Assembly (NCBI RefSeq): GCF_028679125.1
Contig: NZ_JAJRCG010000015.1
Location: forward strand, 1-62,165
Direction: 5' to 3'
Length of the DNA: 62,165 bases
DNA from: Methanoregula sp.
GTDB lineage: Archaea; Halobacteriota; Methanomicrobia; Methanomicrobiales; Methanospirillaceae
Part shown: in pieces, positions 24,804 through 34,058 of the stretch
Numbering within the stretch: position 1 is the stretch's first letter
How the letters are laid out: every line of letters begins with the position of its first letter
Notes under the pieces: model-generated
The model's database searches: none
What the model was told of the DNA's origin: nothing
The model's input: only the letters and a program-made list of their open reading frames with translations
Position numbers and translations under genes: made by a program

Positions 24804-25223
24804 AAAACACGTTTCGGTAATCCCGGTTCATCAGCTGGCGGGTCTTCAGACACCCTGACAAAGGTGCACGGTTCGAGATGGTTGTGCCGGAAGGGGCATA
24901 CCGCCAAGAGTGAGAACACGAACTGACCCGCCGGATAGCGTTTGTATATCCATCCTGAATTGGGAGAATCATCCGGCCATTTCATTTTTACAAAGAAACA
25001 CCCGAAAAAAACCAGACACGGGGAGGAGGGCGCACTTCCCGCATCCACAGACCACTCCGGTTTTTCCCTGCCACCGGATTCCTTATCATACCGCAGACTA
25101 AATATGCCGTTTAATGAACCGGATGTCAGGTGACGGACAGAAATGTATCACAATCTGTTCCCGCAAGGGTACCTCTTACCTGATGATGTATGATTCACCA
25201 CCCGGTGAGACGGGAGAGACCGT

Positions 25224-27776
25224 GTGCCTACACTTGACATAGAATCCATCAGAGGGTTATCCGAAACTGAAGCAACAGAGAAGATCCGGACCGATGGGTA
25301 TAACGAGCTCCCGGAAGCAGAGAAGCACGGTATCGCCGGCATCATTCTTGATGTGATCAAAGAGCCGATGTTCATCCTGCTGGTTGCCGGCGGCCTGATC
25401 TATTTTATCCTCGGGGATGTGACCGAGGGCCTCATGCTGATGAGCTTTGTTGTTGTCATCATCGGCATCACGGTATACAAGGAGCAGAAGACCGAGCGGG
25501 CCCTTGAGGCGCTGCGGAACCTCGCGAGCCCCCGGGCACTGGTGATCCGCGACGGCGAACAGAAACGGATTGCCGGCCGCGAGGTGGTTACCGGCGACCT
25601 GCTCATCCTTGCCGAAGGCGACCGGGTCCCGGCCGATGGCATCCTCATCACCTGCAACAATGTCTCGGTGGATGAATCGCTCCTGACCGGTGAATCGGTC
25701 CCGGTCCGGAAATGCACCTGGACCCCGGGACAGCATGCGGATCGGCCCGGCGGCGACGACCAGCCATTTGTCTATTCCGGGACTCTGCTCGTGCAGGGCC
25801 AGTGCCTTGCCGAAGTCAGGGCAACCGGAGCCCGGACAGAGATGGGAAAGATCGGCACGGTCCTGCAGACCGTTGAACGGAACGAGACACGCCTCAAAGG
25901 GGAGGTCTCGCGGATTGTCCAGACCGTTGCACTCGCGGGTCTTGCGCTCTGCATGATCATCGTGGTTGTCTACGGGCTGACCCGGGGCAACTGGCTTGAG
26001 GGGCTCCTTGCCGGAATCACCCTTGCCATGGCGATCCTGCCCGAAGAGTTCCCCGTAGTCCTCACCGTGTTCCTTGCGCTGGGCGCCTGGCGGATCTCCC
26101 GAACGAATGTGCTGACCCGCCAGGTGCCGGCAATCGAGACCCTGGGGTCGGCAACCGTGCTCTGCGTGGACAAGACCGGCACTCTCACCGAGAACCAGAT
26201 GACCGTCCGGTCTTTTTTTGCCGGCGGGCAGTTCTGCGAATACGATACGTTGGGGAAAAATACGGTGCCGGAGATCTGCCATGAACTGGCCGAGTTTGCG
26301 ATCCTTGCCAGCAAGAAGGATCCCTTCGACCCCATGGAGAAGGCACTCCTCCGGCTCATTGAGGGGGACTTCGGGAGGTCCGAGCACATCCATACCGGGT
26401 GGGAACTGATCACGGAGTACCCGCTCTCGCCATCGCTCCTCGCAATGTCCAATGTGTGGCGGTCTCCCGATGGCAATGATTACATCATTGCAGCCAAGGG
26501 GGCTCCCGAGGCCATCGCGGACCTGTGCCATTTCACTGCGGCAGAGCAGCAGACACTTGCCGGCGATATCAATACCCTGGCCGCACAGGGACTCCGGGTC
26601 CTTGGTGTCGCAAAGTCGTCCTTCAAAGAGCCCCAGCTTCCCGAAGTCCAGCATGATTTCACGTTCACATTCCTCGGGCTCGTGGGCTTTATCGACCCGG
26701 TCCGCCCGCAGGTGGCAGAGGCAGTTGCCGAATGCCTCTCGGCCGGGATCCGCGTGGTCATGATCACCGGTGATTACCCGCTGACCGCGAAGATGATCGC
26801 CCGGCAGATCGGTCTTGCCGGTGCCGATACCTGCATCACCGGAACTGAGCTGGACGCGATGAGCAACGCGGAACTTCAGGAAAAGATCCGGTCGGTGAGT
26901 GTCTTTGCCCGGGTGGTGCCGGAACAGAAACTCCGGATCGTCAATGCCCTCAAAGCCGCGGGGGAGGTGGTGGCGATGACCGGCGACGGCGTGAACGATG
27001 CCCCGGCCCTGAAATCCGCGGACATCGGGATTGCCATGGGCAAGAGGGGGACCGATGTTGCCCGCGAAGCCTCGTCGCTCGTCCTGCTCGATGACAATTT
27101 CACATCTATCGTGGCCGCCGTGCGCCTGGGGAGGCGGATCTTCGACAACCTGAAGAAGGCGATGGCGTACATCTTCTCCGTCCATGTCCCTATTGCCGGC
27201 ATGTCCCTCATCCCGGTCCTCTTCAACCTGCCCCTCATCCTCATGCCGGTCCATATCGTCTTCCTTGAGCTGATCATCGATCCGGCCTGTTCCATCGTAT
27301 TTGAATCAGAAAGGGAGGAGGAGAACGTCATGGACCGCCCGCCCCGGAACCGGAATGAGAGGCTGTTTACGAAAAAAACACTTGCACTCAGCCTCATCCA
27401 GGGGTTTGTCGTGCTGGCCGTTGTCATGGGCATTTACCTGAATGCACTGGCCCGGGGACTTGGTGAGCCCGAGGTGCGGACCCTGACGTTCACCACCATC
27501 GTGATCGCCAACCTCAGCCTGATCCTGACAAACCGGTCCTGGTCCGGGATGATCGTCACCACCCTGCGCACACCCAACCGGGCAATGGCCTGGGTGTTTA
27601 CAGGCACCCTGGTCTGCCTGCTCCTGGTCCTCTTCATACCGGCACTCCAGGATCTCTTCCGGTTCGGGAGCGTATCCCTTGTTGATCTCCTGATCTGTGC
27701 GTTGGCCGGTATCGGGAGCGTCATCTGGTTTGAGTGCTGGAAATACTGGAGGAGACGAGCAGGCACGCACGGGTAA
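25224..27776 (+). CDS. P2-like cation-transporting P-type ATPase
   Basis: This 850-residue pump has all family landmarks: an N-terminal cation-ATPase domain (LSETEATEKIRTDGYNELPE), the actuator loop DESLLTGESVPV, TM4 with ILPEEFPVV, and the phosphorylation site DKTGTLTEN (Asp316). KGAPE marks the nucleotide-binding domain, MTGDGVNDAPALKSADIG the hinge, and four C-terminal helices complete it. PEEFP in place of the PEGLP of Ca/secretory pumps marks a less studied subgroup, so the ion (Ca, Mn or other) cannot be named. The start is a GTG. It is convergent with the CDF exporter gene, separated by 72 bases. Confidence 0.9.
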   Translation: MPTLDIESIRGLSETEATEKIRTDGYNELPEAEKHGIAGIILDVIKEPMFILLVAGGLIYFILGDVTEGLMLMSFVVVIIGITVYKEQKTERALEALRNLASPRALVIRDGEQKRIAGREVVTGDLLILAEGDRVPADGILITCNNVSVDESLLTGESVPVRKCTWTPGQHADRPGGDDQPFVYSGTLLVQGQCLAEVRATGARTEMGKIGTVLQTVERNETRLKGEVSRIVQTVALAGLALCMIIVVVYGLTRGNWLEGLLAGITLAMAILPEEFPVVLTVFLALGAWRISRTNVLTRQVPAIETLGSATVLCVDKTGTLTENQMTVRSFFAGGQFCEYDTLGKNTVPEICHELAEFAILASKKDPFDPMEKALLRLIEGDFGRSEHIHTGWELITEYPLSPSLLAMSNVWRSPDGNDYIIAAKGAPEAIADLCHFTAAEQQTLAGDINTLAAQGLRVLGVAKSSFKEPQLPEVQHDFTFTFLGLVGFIDPVRPQVAEAVAECLSAGIRVVMITGDYPLTAKMIARQIGLAGADTCITGTELDAMSNAELQEKIRSVSVFARVVPEQKLRIVNALKAAGEVVAMTGDGVNDAPALKSADIGIAMGKRGTDVAREASSLVLLDDNFTSIVAAVRLGRRIFDNLKKAMAYIFSVHVPIAGMSLIPVLFNLPLILMPVHIVFLELIIDPACSIVFESEREEENVMDRPPRNRNERLFTKKTLALSLIQGFVVLAVVMGIYLNALARGLGEPEVRTLTFTTIVIANLSLILTNRSWSGMIVTTLRTPNRAMAWVFTGTLVCLLLVLFIPALQDLFRFGSVSLVDLLICALAGIGSVIWFECWKYWRRRAGTHG

Positions 27777-27848
27777 AAGAGGGGGGACGAAACCGGGGGG
27801 GTTAGAGCAAACATACCCTGCCGGAGTTCCGTATTATGAGGTGACCGG

Positions 27849-28811
27849 TCAGGGCGAGCTGGATTTTTTCTTGTAATACGTGCAGAACGACCCGCACCGG
27901 GTACATCCCTCGTTGCAGGGCTCGATATGGATCGTCACGTTGGCCCGCGGGTACTCCAGCAGGAGATCGGCTTCCAGGTGATCGGCGAGATCGTGGGACT
28001 GGAGCACGGTGATAGTGCCGGGCATCACCAGGTGGAACTCGATGAAGATCTCCGGGCCCGAACGGCGGGTCTTGAGGCCATGGAACCCCGCATAGATACT
28101 GGCATGCTCGCAGATGATCTCGATGATGCGCTGGTTATCCGATTCCGGGAGGCTGTGGTCGATCAGGTCGGCAAGCGAGCGGCAGGTGAGATCGTACGCC
28201 GCCTTCAGGATGACCATGGCAACACAGAGGGCAACGATCGAGTCGATGAGGGCAATCCCGGTCAGCTTCATCAGCACGAGCCCGAACATCACACCCGCAG
28301 AGGTATAGACGTCCGTCCGAAGGTGCCAGGCATCGCTCTCGAGCGCAATGGACTCCGTGGCTTTGGCCACCTTCATGAGCCGGTTCGAGACGTACAGGTT
28401 CATGAGGGCCGAGATGCCCATGACAATAATACCGAGAATGAGCAGATCCGGGGAGGTGGCTTCGCTTTCCCCGCCCAGCAGTTTCTTGGCCGATTCCCAG
28501 ATGATCAGGATCGCGGCGACAAAGATGAGCAGGGCTTCGATCAGGCCGGAAATATCCTCGAACTTCCCATGACCGAACGAATGGTCAGCATCGGGGGGTT
28601 CTGCGGCTTTCCGTACCGAGAAGAAGGCGATAACGGCAGCGATCAGGTCCATCGAGGAGTGGATCGCCTCGGAGATGATACTGACCGAGCCGCTGGCAAA
28701 CCCGATAACAAATTTCATCAGGACAAGCCCGGTGTTGGAGATCACCGAGAGCCGTGCGGTATTGGACTTCAACTTGTCGAGAGATTGTTTATCGGGAGGT
28801 GGAGTATCCAT
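27849..28811 (-). CDS. cation diffusion facilitator with Cys-rich tail
   Basis: This CDF exporter of 320 residues has six membrane helices (about residues 20-205). The metal site is visible as HSSMD in helix 2 and DAWHLRTD in helix 5, and the C-terminal cytosolic ferredoxin-like domain follows. After that domain comes an unusual short tail with cysteines spaced as CNEGCTRCGSFC, which looks like an extra metal- or Fe-S-binding site. Family substrates are Zn, Fe, Mn, Cd or Co. It lies last in the same-strand cluster carrying hgcAB and ACR3, 111 bases after the MtrA-like gene. Confidence 0.88.
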   Translation of the reverse strand: MDTPPPDKQSLDKLKSNTARLSVISNTGLVLMKFVIGFASGSVSIISEAIHSSMDLIAAVIAFFSVRKAAEPPDADHSFGHGKFEDISGLIEALLIFVAAILIIWESAKKLLGGESEATSPDLLILGIIVMGISALMNLYVSNRLMKVAKATESIALESDAWHLRTDVYTSAGVMFGLVLMKLTGIALIDSIVALCVAMVILKAAYDLTCRSLADLIDHSLPESDNQRIIEIICEHASIYAGFHGLKTRRSGPEIFIEFHLVMPGTITVLQSHDLADHLEADLLLEYPRANVTIHIEPCNEGCTRCGSFCTYYKKKSSSP

Positions 28812-28922
28812 AGATGTCTCATTACCAATCAGCGTCTGGTTTCATGAAGATATGGGAAAACCGGCAAAAATTTGTTCTTCCGGGCACCAGAAGGTGCTGC
28901 CATCGCATCGTTCACGCACCGG

Positions 28923-29621
28923 TCATTCTTTTGGCCGGGGAAGATCACGGGCCTGTTCCTGCCGCTTCCTGAGCCTCTCGATCAGCTCAAGCGCCTTCTT
29001 CTTGGCCGCCCGTTCCCCGTCATCAGCCGGCTCCCAATAGGGCTGCGTGACGGTCCACGTCAGTTTCCCGCTCAATGGAGGTTCCGGGAATGCGCCGGGA
29101 TCAGAGAGCATCTGCCCACGGAACTCCACGGGCGTCTCCTGGAAGCAGGACCAGACCGCTTTTCTGATCACGGACTCATCCTGGAACTGGCAGTCCACGA
29201 GCGTCAGCTGCTCCCGGAACCGCGTGATGAACTCCATCGGGACATTGTAGAGTACTGCCGTCAGCCCCGTAGTATCGATGATACGTTTCTTCTCATCCAC
29301 CCCGTTCTTCAAAAGAGCCTTGATCGCGTCGCCGGTCTTATGGCCCTCGGACTCGGGGCCTCCAAGGATGAGATAGCGGATGTTCGGGTTTGAGACAACA
29401 TTGCAGATGAGTTTCTCGATGCCGATATTGGCCGTCTGCAATGTGCCGGAGAGCGCGGCCCCGGTCTCCACACCGGTCCGGACGAGTCTCTCGATCTCGG
29501 GCGGGATCGCTTCGGCATCGTACGTAAGGATGATGACTACCGCTGCCGGGGAATAATCATTCCCTCTCAGGTACCGCCCCTCTTCAGGAGGATACTCCGG
29601 ATGGGGTTGTACTTTAAGCAT
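28923..29621 (-). CDS. soluble MtrA-like corrinoid protein
   Basis: This 232-residue protein matches the cytoplasmic domain of MtrA, the cobamide-carrying subunit of the tetrahydromethanopterin:coenzyme M methyltransferase. GIEKLICNVVSNPNIRYLIL is followed by SEGHKTGDAI, and His94 is at the position of the histidine that ligates cobalt in MtrA. The C-terminal membrane anchor of true MtrA is missing. It ends in a charged helix (RAAKKKALELIERLRKRQ), and no other mtr gene is nearby. It is thus a stand-alone corrinoid methyl carrier paralog inside the hgcAB/arsenite cluster, 45 bases after ACR3. Confidence 0.85.
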   Translation of the reverse strand: MLKVQPHPEYPPEEGRYLRGNDYSPAAVVIILTYDAEAIPPEIERLVRTGVETGAALSGTLQTANIGIEKLICNVVSNPNIRYLILGGPESEGHKTGDAIKALLKNGVDEKKRIIDTTGLTAVLYNVPMEFITRFREQLTLVDCQFQDESVIRKAVWSCFQETPVEFRGQMLSDPGAFPEPPLSGKLTWTVTQPYWEPADDGERAAKKKALELIERLRKRQEQARDLPRPKE

Positions 29622-29666
29622 GATCGCTTCCGGATGTCAGGTCAGGCCACAGGATAATCATGTTTT

Positions 29667-30752
29667 TCACACACCGGGATCCTTCGAGGTGCTGCATGTT
29701 CCCTCATTCTTTCCGCAATACCATTTTTCCCTGAGCCAGAGCGAGACGTTCACGAGCGCAATCAGCACCGGTACCTCGACAAGGGGCCCGATTACCGTTG
29801 CGAATGCAACCGGTGAGGCAATCCCAAAGACCGCGACGGCGACAGCGATCGCGAGCTCGAAGTTGTTGGATGCCGCCGTGAACGAGAGCGAGGCGGACTT
29901 CCCGTAATCGATCCCGAGCCGGTGCGCCATCCAGAAACTGACAAAGAACATGACCATGAAGTAACAGAGCAGCGGAATGGCGACCCGAACGACATCGAAG
30001 GGCACGTTGACAATATACTCGCCCTTGAGCGAGAACATCACGATGATGGTAAAGAGCAGGGCGATGAGCGTGACAGGTGAGATCTTCGGGATGAAGACCT
30101 GTTCGTACCATGCCTTTGACTTCACGCGGAGCAGGGCGTACCGCGTAACCATGCCCGCGATGAACGGGATGCCAAGGTAGATGAAGACGCTCTCCGCGAT
30201 CTGGAGAATCGTGATCGAGACCAAAGAGCCGGCCCCGATGCCGAGCAGCGGGGGGAGGTACGTGATGAAGAACCAGGCATAGACCGAGTAGAAGAAGACC
30301 TGGAAGAGCGAGTTCATGCCGACGATGGCAGCGCAGTACTCCGCATCCCCGTCAGCAAGCTCGTTCCAGACGATCACCATTGCTATGCACCGGGCGATCC
30401 CGACGAGGATGAGCCCGTACATGAAGAGCGGCTGGTCGCGGAGGAAGATCACCGCAAGGGCGAACATCAGGACCGGGCCGACAATCCAGTTCTGGACAAT
30501 GGAGAGGCCGAGCACTTTTGTGTTCCGGAAGACCTTTCCCAGTTCCTCGTACTTCACCTTCGCGAGCGGCGGGTACATCATGAGGATGAGGCCGATAGCG
30601 ATCGGGATCGATGTAGTCCCGACCGAGAGTCCGGTGATGAGCGCCGGAACCGCGGGCGAGAAGTACCCTATGGCAATACCGGCCGCCATGGCAAGGAAGA
30701 TCCAGAGCGTCAGGTAGCGATCAAGAAAGGAGAGTCTCTTTTGGGCATCCAT
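29667..30752 (-). CDS. acr3: ACR3-family arsenite efflux transporter
   Basis: This 361-residue protein has ten predicted membrane helices. Signatures of ACR3 are the [17 protein letters not shown] segment with the essential cysteine, [34 protein letters not shown] and [16 protein letters not shown]. It exports arsenite driven by the proton gradient. It is preceded 17 bases upstream by the small conserved gene and followed by the MtrA-like gene, all on one strand with hgcAB. This places mercury methylation genes inside an arsenic-type operon. Confidence 0.92.
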   Translation of the reverse strand: MDAQKRLSFLDRYLTLWIFLAMAAGIAIGYFSPAVPALITGLSVGTTSIPIAIGLILMMYPPLAKVKYEELGKVFRNTKVLGLSIVQNWIVGPVLMFALAVIFLRDQPLFMYGLILVGIARCIAMVIVWNELADGDAEYCAAIVGMNSLFQVFFYSVYAWFFITYLPPLLGIGAGSLVSITILQIAESVFIYLGIPFIAGMVTRYALLRVKSKAWYEQVFIPKISPVTLIALLFTIIVMFSLKGEYIVNVPFDVVRVAIPLLCYFMVMFFVSFWMAHRLGIDYGKSASLSFTAASNNFELAIAVAVAVFGIASPVAFATVIGPLVEVPVLIALVNVSLWLREKWYCGKNEGTCSTSKDPGV

Positions 30753-30769
30753 GAGTCCACCAATTTATT

Positions 30770-31048
30770 TCAGCGCATATCGGGTTTATTTTTCACGGCA
30801 CGGTACTCTGCCAGCAGGACGGGGCCATAGGCTTCCCGCAAGTGAGCCGGGATAAAATTGGCCTTCCCCGCTTCTTTCAGCAGTGCGGCAGTGATATGAT
30901 CGTCGCGGGTCAGGTTCATGGCCTGCACGGTGGCGATCGCATCGCGGAGCCCGAGAAGGCCGAAGGTCTTTCCATTCACCGTGATCGCCTTTAAGTCGAA
31001 GAGTGCGTCCACCTCGCAGGGAGATCGTTCGTCATGCATCGTCATCAC
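30770..31048 (-). CDS. small conserved protein of the redox/arsenic cluster (paralog 1)
   Basis: This protein of 92 residues has one short domain: LKAITVNGKTFGLLGLRDAI, then a helical region and a C-terminal FIPAHLREAYGPVLLAEYR. It shares this plan with the gene at 35133-35411 (RQIPINGIMTGITMLDESI, then YVPRGVEEAYASALMDEY), so the two are distant paralogs at opposite ends of the cluster. Archaeal relatives are often misnamed as NAC transcription factors. The function is unknown. Position suggests an accessory role next to metalloid transport. Confidence 0.72.
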   Translation of the reverse strand: MMTMHDERSPCEVDALFDLKAITVNGKTFGLLGLRDAIATVQAMNLTRDDHITAALLKEAGKANFIPAHLREAYGPVLLAEYRAVKNKPDMR

Positions 31049-31051
31049 GGT

Positions 31052-31507
31052 TCACCGGTGGGCAGCCATCACCTTTTCAAGGACAAGCACGGCATCCGCA
31101 GTCAGGCCGGGGCAGAGCCGGGCGGCAATGTTTGCTTTCTTTGCCTCGGCGAACTGGACCGGGTCACTCATATCGTAGCCGAGCAGGTCGGGGCACATGA
31201 CCGAACCGTGGAGGGCTGTGTATTCTTTCAGGAACTCATCCACGAGAGCATAGGTTTTTTCCCGGGCAGCATTGTCCTCCTTTGTTGCCTTACCGTATTT
31301 CATGCCTAAGACCAGGATCGCACCGCTCACGGCCCCGCAGATATGACCCGACCGGGCAATCCCTGCCCCGAATCCGCAGGATATCTTGTAGGCAGTCTCT
31401 TTATCCATTCCGAGTTCTTCCGAAAAACTGGCAAGCACGGCCTGCGAACAGGAGAAACCTTCTGTAAACAGGGTGCGTGCGTCCTCTGCTTTTGACATCG
31501 TTGTCAT
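31052..31507 (-). CDS. C-GCAxxG-C-C family redox protein
   Basis: This protein of 151 residues carries the family pattern of four conserved cysteines: FSCSQAV near residue 19, ISCGFGAGIARSGHICGAVSG around 43-60 and a late MCPDLLGYD, ending ARLCPG. Family members are probably metal- or haem-binding redox proteins and are frequent in anaerobes near selenium, arsenic or mercury genes. It overlaps hgcB by 4 bases (ATGA) and so is translated with hgcAB. Confidence 0.82.
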   Translation of the reverse strand: MTTMSKAEDARTLFTEGFSCSQAVLASFSEELGMDKETAYKISCGFGAGIARSGHICGAVSGAILVLGMKYGKATKEDNAAREKTYALVDEFLKEYTALHGSVMCPDLLGYDMSDPVQFAEAKKANIAARLCPGLTADAVLVLEKVMAAHR

Positions 31508-31860
31508 TTGAAGTCACATCCTTTCTTTTCAGTTCCGCATGATTCGGATTTTTCCTGAGAGCCACCACAGCAGGAACCATCGTCCCCGCCGCAGCTGCAC
31601 TCCGTATCCATGTTTTTTCCCCGGAGTGCTGCCCCGATCATCGCCCATGCACACCCAACGCCGCTCTGTACCTCTATGGCCTGCACCGGGCAGTTCTTTG
31701 CACAGGCGCCGCACTCCATGCAGGCAGCCGGCCGTGCAAGTTCGACATGCCCGGTTCCTTCAGTAAAGACCGCGTGCGGGCAGACCTGCATGCACTTTTT
31801 ACAATTGATGCACCGGTCGGTATGGAGGTGCAGGCTCGTTTCCGTGTATGAATCGAACAT
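31504..31860 (-). CDS. hgcB: HgcB, ferredoxin of mercury methylation
   Basis: HgcB (118 residues) delivers electrons to the corrinoid of HgcA. Two 4Fe-4S motifs are visible: CINCKKCMQVCP (Cys17, 20, 23, 27) and CMECGACAKNCP (Cys47, 50, 53, 57). The additional conserved cysteine follows in VQSGVGCAWA (Cys70). The C-terminal tail has vicinal cysteines (GSCCGG) and two more cysteines, consistent with the Hg(II)-binding tail known for HgcB. The start is the ATG at 31860, which overlaps the hgcA stop as TGATG, so translation is coupled. Upstream in-frame sequence is the shadow of hgcA and is not part of the protein. Confidence 0.93.
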   Translation of the reverse strand: MFDSYTETSLHLHTDRCINCKKCMQVCPHAVFTEGTGHVELARPAACMECGACAKNCPVQAIEVQSGVGCAWAMIGAALRGKNMDTECSCGGDDGSCCGGSQEKSESCGTEKKGCDFK

Positions 31861-32912
31861 CAGATCACCCCGAGCAGACGGCTGATCCCCAGAATAACAC
31901 CGAGCACGACACCAGCTCCCGCCATCGCTGCCATGAGTGGGACATACCGGAAGATCTCCTTCTTTACACCGGTCCGCGAGGTGAAGGTCGTGGCCCCGGT
32001 AAAGTTCAGGGCAATGTACGCGATCACCGCGGGGATGAGGAGAAGTGCCGCTGCCGCTGCCGCCGCATCCGCCCACAAGGGAAGATGCGGGTTTGTGCCG
32101 AACGACCAGGCAAAGGGAAGGGCAACGACAACCCCGAGGATCAACCCTTTGGTGGAGAAGTCCTGCGTGGGAATATACGGCAGGAGTGCCGGGATGAGCA
32201 CGGTCCCCGCAAGGACGGTGGATATCGCGGCAAGCGCCGCCACCGGCCCGGCAAGGAACCAGAGGGCGATTGCTATGACAAGCATCGGAAGAGCAACATG
32301 GACAAACTCAACAGGGACCAGGACGAGACGGTCCACCAGCGGGAATTCAACCTGCCGCATGGCCGGCGTTGCCGTGTGCTCTTTGAGGTACTCGGGCAGG
32401 TCGCGGGCCCGGACCGGCCCGAACTCGACGAGGAACTTGGTTCTCCGTATAACCTCCGGCCATGAGATCCCCGGCGCTCCCAGCTGGGGCACGATGATCT
32501 TCCGGTGGCTGACGATACCGGAAAGACCCGTGGATTCAATGCTCCGGACCAGTTCGTCCGTGCCGAAAGTTCCCTTCCCCGCAGCGCACCAGACATTGAT
32601 CCCTCTGGTGTCCAGCACGAGAATCCAGCCATCAGTACCGCCAAGTGCTGATCTCAGGGCATCGAAGCTGAGCGTGTAGTTTGCAGAGGCAAAAACCGGG
32701 GACTCCTGCGTAGGATTCCCGAGCCGGTACAGGCCGGGCTCCACCCGGTGACTCTCCCGTTTCCAGCCCCACCGGGCAAGGACGTGATCGAGCCGGTTGG
32801 CGGAGGTGATCGTGCTGGTTGTCGTGCGGACAGCGGGCATTGCACCGGTCCCACACTCGCTGCAGGAGCAGGCAGAGGATGTCCCGCATTCAGGTTTTTT
32901 CCCGTTTACCAT
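31860..32912 (-). CDS. hgcA: HgcA, corrinoid protein of mercury methylation
   Basis: HgcA (350 residues) transfers a methyl group from its cobalamin to Hg(II). The diagnostic cap-helix motif NVWCAAGK is present at residues 106-113, with Cys109 as the lower axial ligand of cobalt. It is followed by LSGIVSHRKIIVPQLGAPGI, as in the CFeSP-like domain. From about residue 195 there are five membrane helices, with the conserved FTGATTFTSRTGVKKE before the last. A Cys-rich N-terminal extension (residues 9-20) is less usual. It starts 4 bases after the AbrB-like gene and overlaps hgcB. This identifies the host as a likely mercury methylator. Confidence 0.94.
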   Translation of the reverse strand: MVNGKKPECGTSSACSCSECGTGAMPAVRTTTSTITSANRLDHVLARWGWKRESHRVEPGLYRLGNPTQESPVFASANYTLSFDALRSALGGTDGWILVLDTRGINVWCAAGKGTFGTDELVRSIESTGLSGIVSHRKIIVPQLGAPGISWPEVIRRTKFLVEFGPVRARDLPEYLKEHTATPAMRQVEFPLVDRLVLVPVEFVHVALPMLVIAIALWFLAGPVAALAAISTVLAGTVLIPALLPYIPTQDFSTKGLILGVVVALPFAWSFGTNPHLPLWADAAAAAAALLLIPAVIAYIALNFTGATTFTSRTGVKKEIFRYVPLMAAMAGAGVVLGVILGISRLLGVI

Positions 32913-32916
32913 AGGA

Positions 32917-33213
32917 TCAGTCCTGTTTCTGGATGACCGGCCCGAGCAGGTCCTTTACCGCACCGCTCAGGTTCTCCACCTTCATGAGGGCGAGGCAGCA
33001 GACACTGCCGTTCTTCTCCCAGCTGATCAGCGCCAGCTTGTCGCTCGTGCTGATCCCTGCCTTTTCACGTACGTCTTTGGGGATTACCATCTGGCCGCGG
33101 TCATCGATGCTCAGCACCGCCTCAATCTTGCAGCCGGCACCGGAACCGCACCCGCAGGTGGAGCCCCCGGTTTTTCCACTGCCCTTTTCAGGTTTCTTTT
33201 CCGTCATCTTCAT
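32917..33213 (-). CDS. AbrB/SpoVT-like HgcAB-associated protein
   Basis: This protein of 98 residues has a Cys/Gly-rich start (STCGCGSGAGC) and an AbrB/SpoVT-type swapped-hairpin domain, with IDDRGQMVIPKDVREKAG as the core. It continues to a SVCCLALMKVENL strand and ends near residue 98. AbrB-type proteins bind DNA as dimers, but the cysteines suggest metal or redox sensing. Proteins of this type are found next to hgcA in several mercury methylators and have been called HgcAB-associated protein. It directly precedes hgcA by 4 bases and could regulate it. Confidence 0.82.
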   Translation of the reverse strand: MKMTEKKPEKGSGKTGGSTCGCGSGAGCKIEAVLSIDDRGQMVIPKDVREKAGISTSDKLALISWEKNGSVCCLALMKVENLSGAVKDLLGPVIQKQD

Positions 33214-33233
33214 CGTGCATAGTATGTAGGATT

Positions 33234-33248
33234 TTCATTATATTTGAA
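33234..33248. promoter_or_regulatory. possible ArsR box over the hgc promoter
   Basis: TTCATTATATTTGAA contains TTCA-N7-TGAA, one base shorter in spacing than the two boxes beside the arsR gene. On the minus strand it overlaps a TATA-like AAATATAATG and lies 21 bases before the AbrB-like start, so it coincides with the likely promoter of the hgc genes. Confidence 0.45.
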
Positions 33249-33350
33249 CTTATCAGAAAAATCAGAAATTTCCAAAAAATACTGAAATTCCAAAAACATG
33301 GATTGGGGTTGCCCGGAGTACAGCCGGGTCCGGCAGTATCTTCCGGGAAG

Positions 33351-34040
33351 TTACCGGACGTACATTTTCTGGTTGAGAATTTTCTCCATCTCATCCGTGA
33401 ACTGCGTTACCCGTGCACCGGCAACGGGGGAAACCGCGCTCACCGCATGGACCAGTTCCCGGATATGGATCAACCCGGCCACTTCCTTGTCGCAGGTCTT
33501 CCCAAGTCGGGGAGCCCGGCAGAAATGGCAGATCCGCAGCCCGTAGTGCCGGAGCTGCTCCGGGCTCACCCGGGTCCCGGGAAGTTCCGCACTTGCCGCA
33601 ACGGTCGAACCGCACTGCGATCCCCGGATCACGCGGACACTCTCGATAGTGCCGTCATCCCGTACGTTCACGTCGAATACGGGACGCCCGAAGACTTTTG
33701 CGAATTCATTGATCTCCGGAACCCACGTGGTATCCTCCAGCGAGCACATGGTCAGGGGAGCAACGATATTCTCATTGATCCCTTTCGCCTGCCGGAGGAA
33801 ACCCTGGCCAAAACTGACGCCAAGAATCACCGGCTTCTGCTTCTCAAGGATCGCGAGAGCAACATCCGGGTGGCGGACATAAGAGATGTAGAGATCGCAT
33901 TCCGGCAGCGTGAGTTCGATATCATCCGCTACCGGGCTCTGGATACAGGGCGCCAGGATCCATTCGGTGGGGAACTTTTCCCTGATGACCTCAAATGCCC
34001 GGTCGCCGAATTTCCCGTCGCTGACGATACCGATCTTCAT
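33351..34040 (-). CDS. DUF166 family protein
   Basis: This 229-residue protein begins with a Rossmann-like strand and loop (MKIGIVSDGKFGDRAFEVI) and contains the family features CDLYISYVRHPDVALAI and GRPVFDVNV. A Cys region follows (GSQCGSTVAASAELPG, then YGLRICHFCRAPR). DUF166 proteins are archaeal, common in methanogens and sometimes labelled as thymidylate synthase-like without evidence. The HFC and CGS cysteines could bind a metal. It is 18 bases downstream of the DGC-domain gene and precedes the hgc promoter region. Confidence 0.8.
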   Translation of the reverse strand: MKIGIVSDGKFGDRAFEVIREKFPTEWILAPCIQSPVADDIELTLPECDLYISYVRHPDVALAILEKQKPVILGVSFGQGFLRQAKGINENIVAPLTMCSLEDTTWVPEINEFAKVFGRPVFDVNVRDDGTIESVRVIRGSQCGSTVAASAELPGTRVSPEQLRHYGLRICHFCRAPRLGKTCDKEVAGLIHIRELVHAVSAVSPVAGARVTQFTDEMEKILNQKMYVR

Positions 34041-34058
34041 CTGTATACTCCCCGCAGT

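Noticed and set aside
24860..24900. A possible tRNA T-loop (GGTTCGAGA)
   Set aside because: No acceptor stem or cloverleaf can be formed around it.
23843..25048. A 401-residue minus-strand frame across pdxS
   Set aside because: Antisense to pdxS with no domain or start signal.
25257..27254. A 665-residue open frame on the minus strand
   Set aside because: It is antisense to the P-type ATPase and has no recognisable domain.
31508..32076. An N-terminally extended HgcB with 72 extra residues
   Set aside because: The extra sequence overlaps hgcA out of frame; the ATG at 31860 couples to the hgcA stop.
31860..32912. hgcA as a carbon monoxide dehydrogenase/acetyl-CoA synthase corrinoid subunit
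   Set aside because: The NVWCAAGK cap motif with five C-terminal membrane helices and hgcB adjacent is specific for HgcA.
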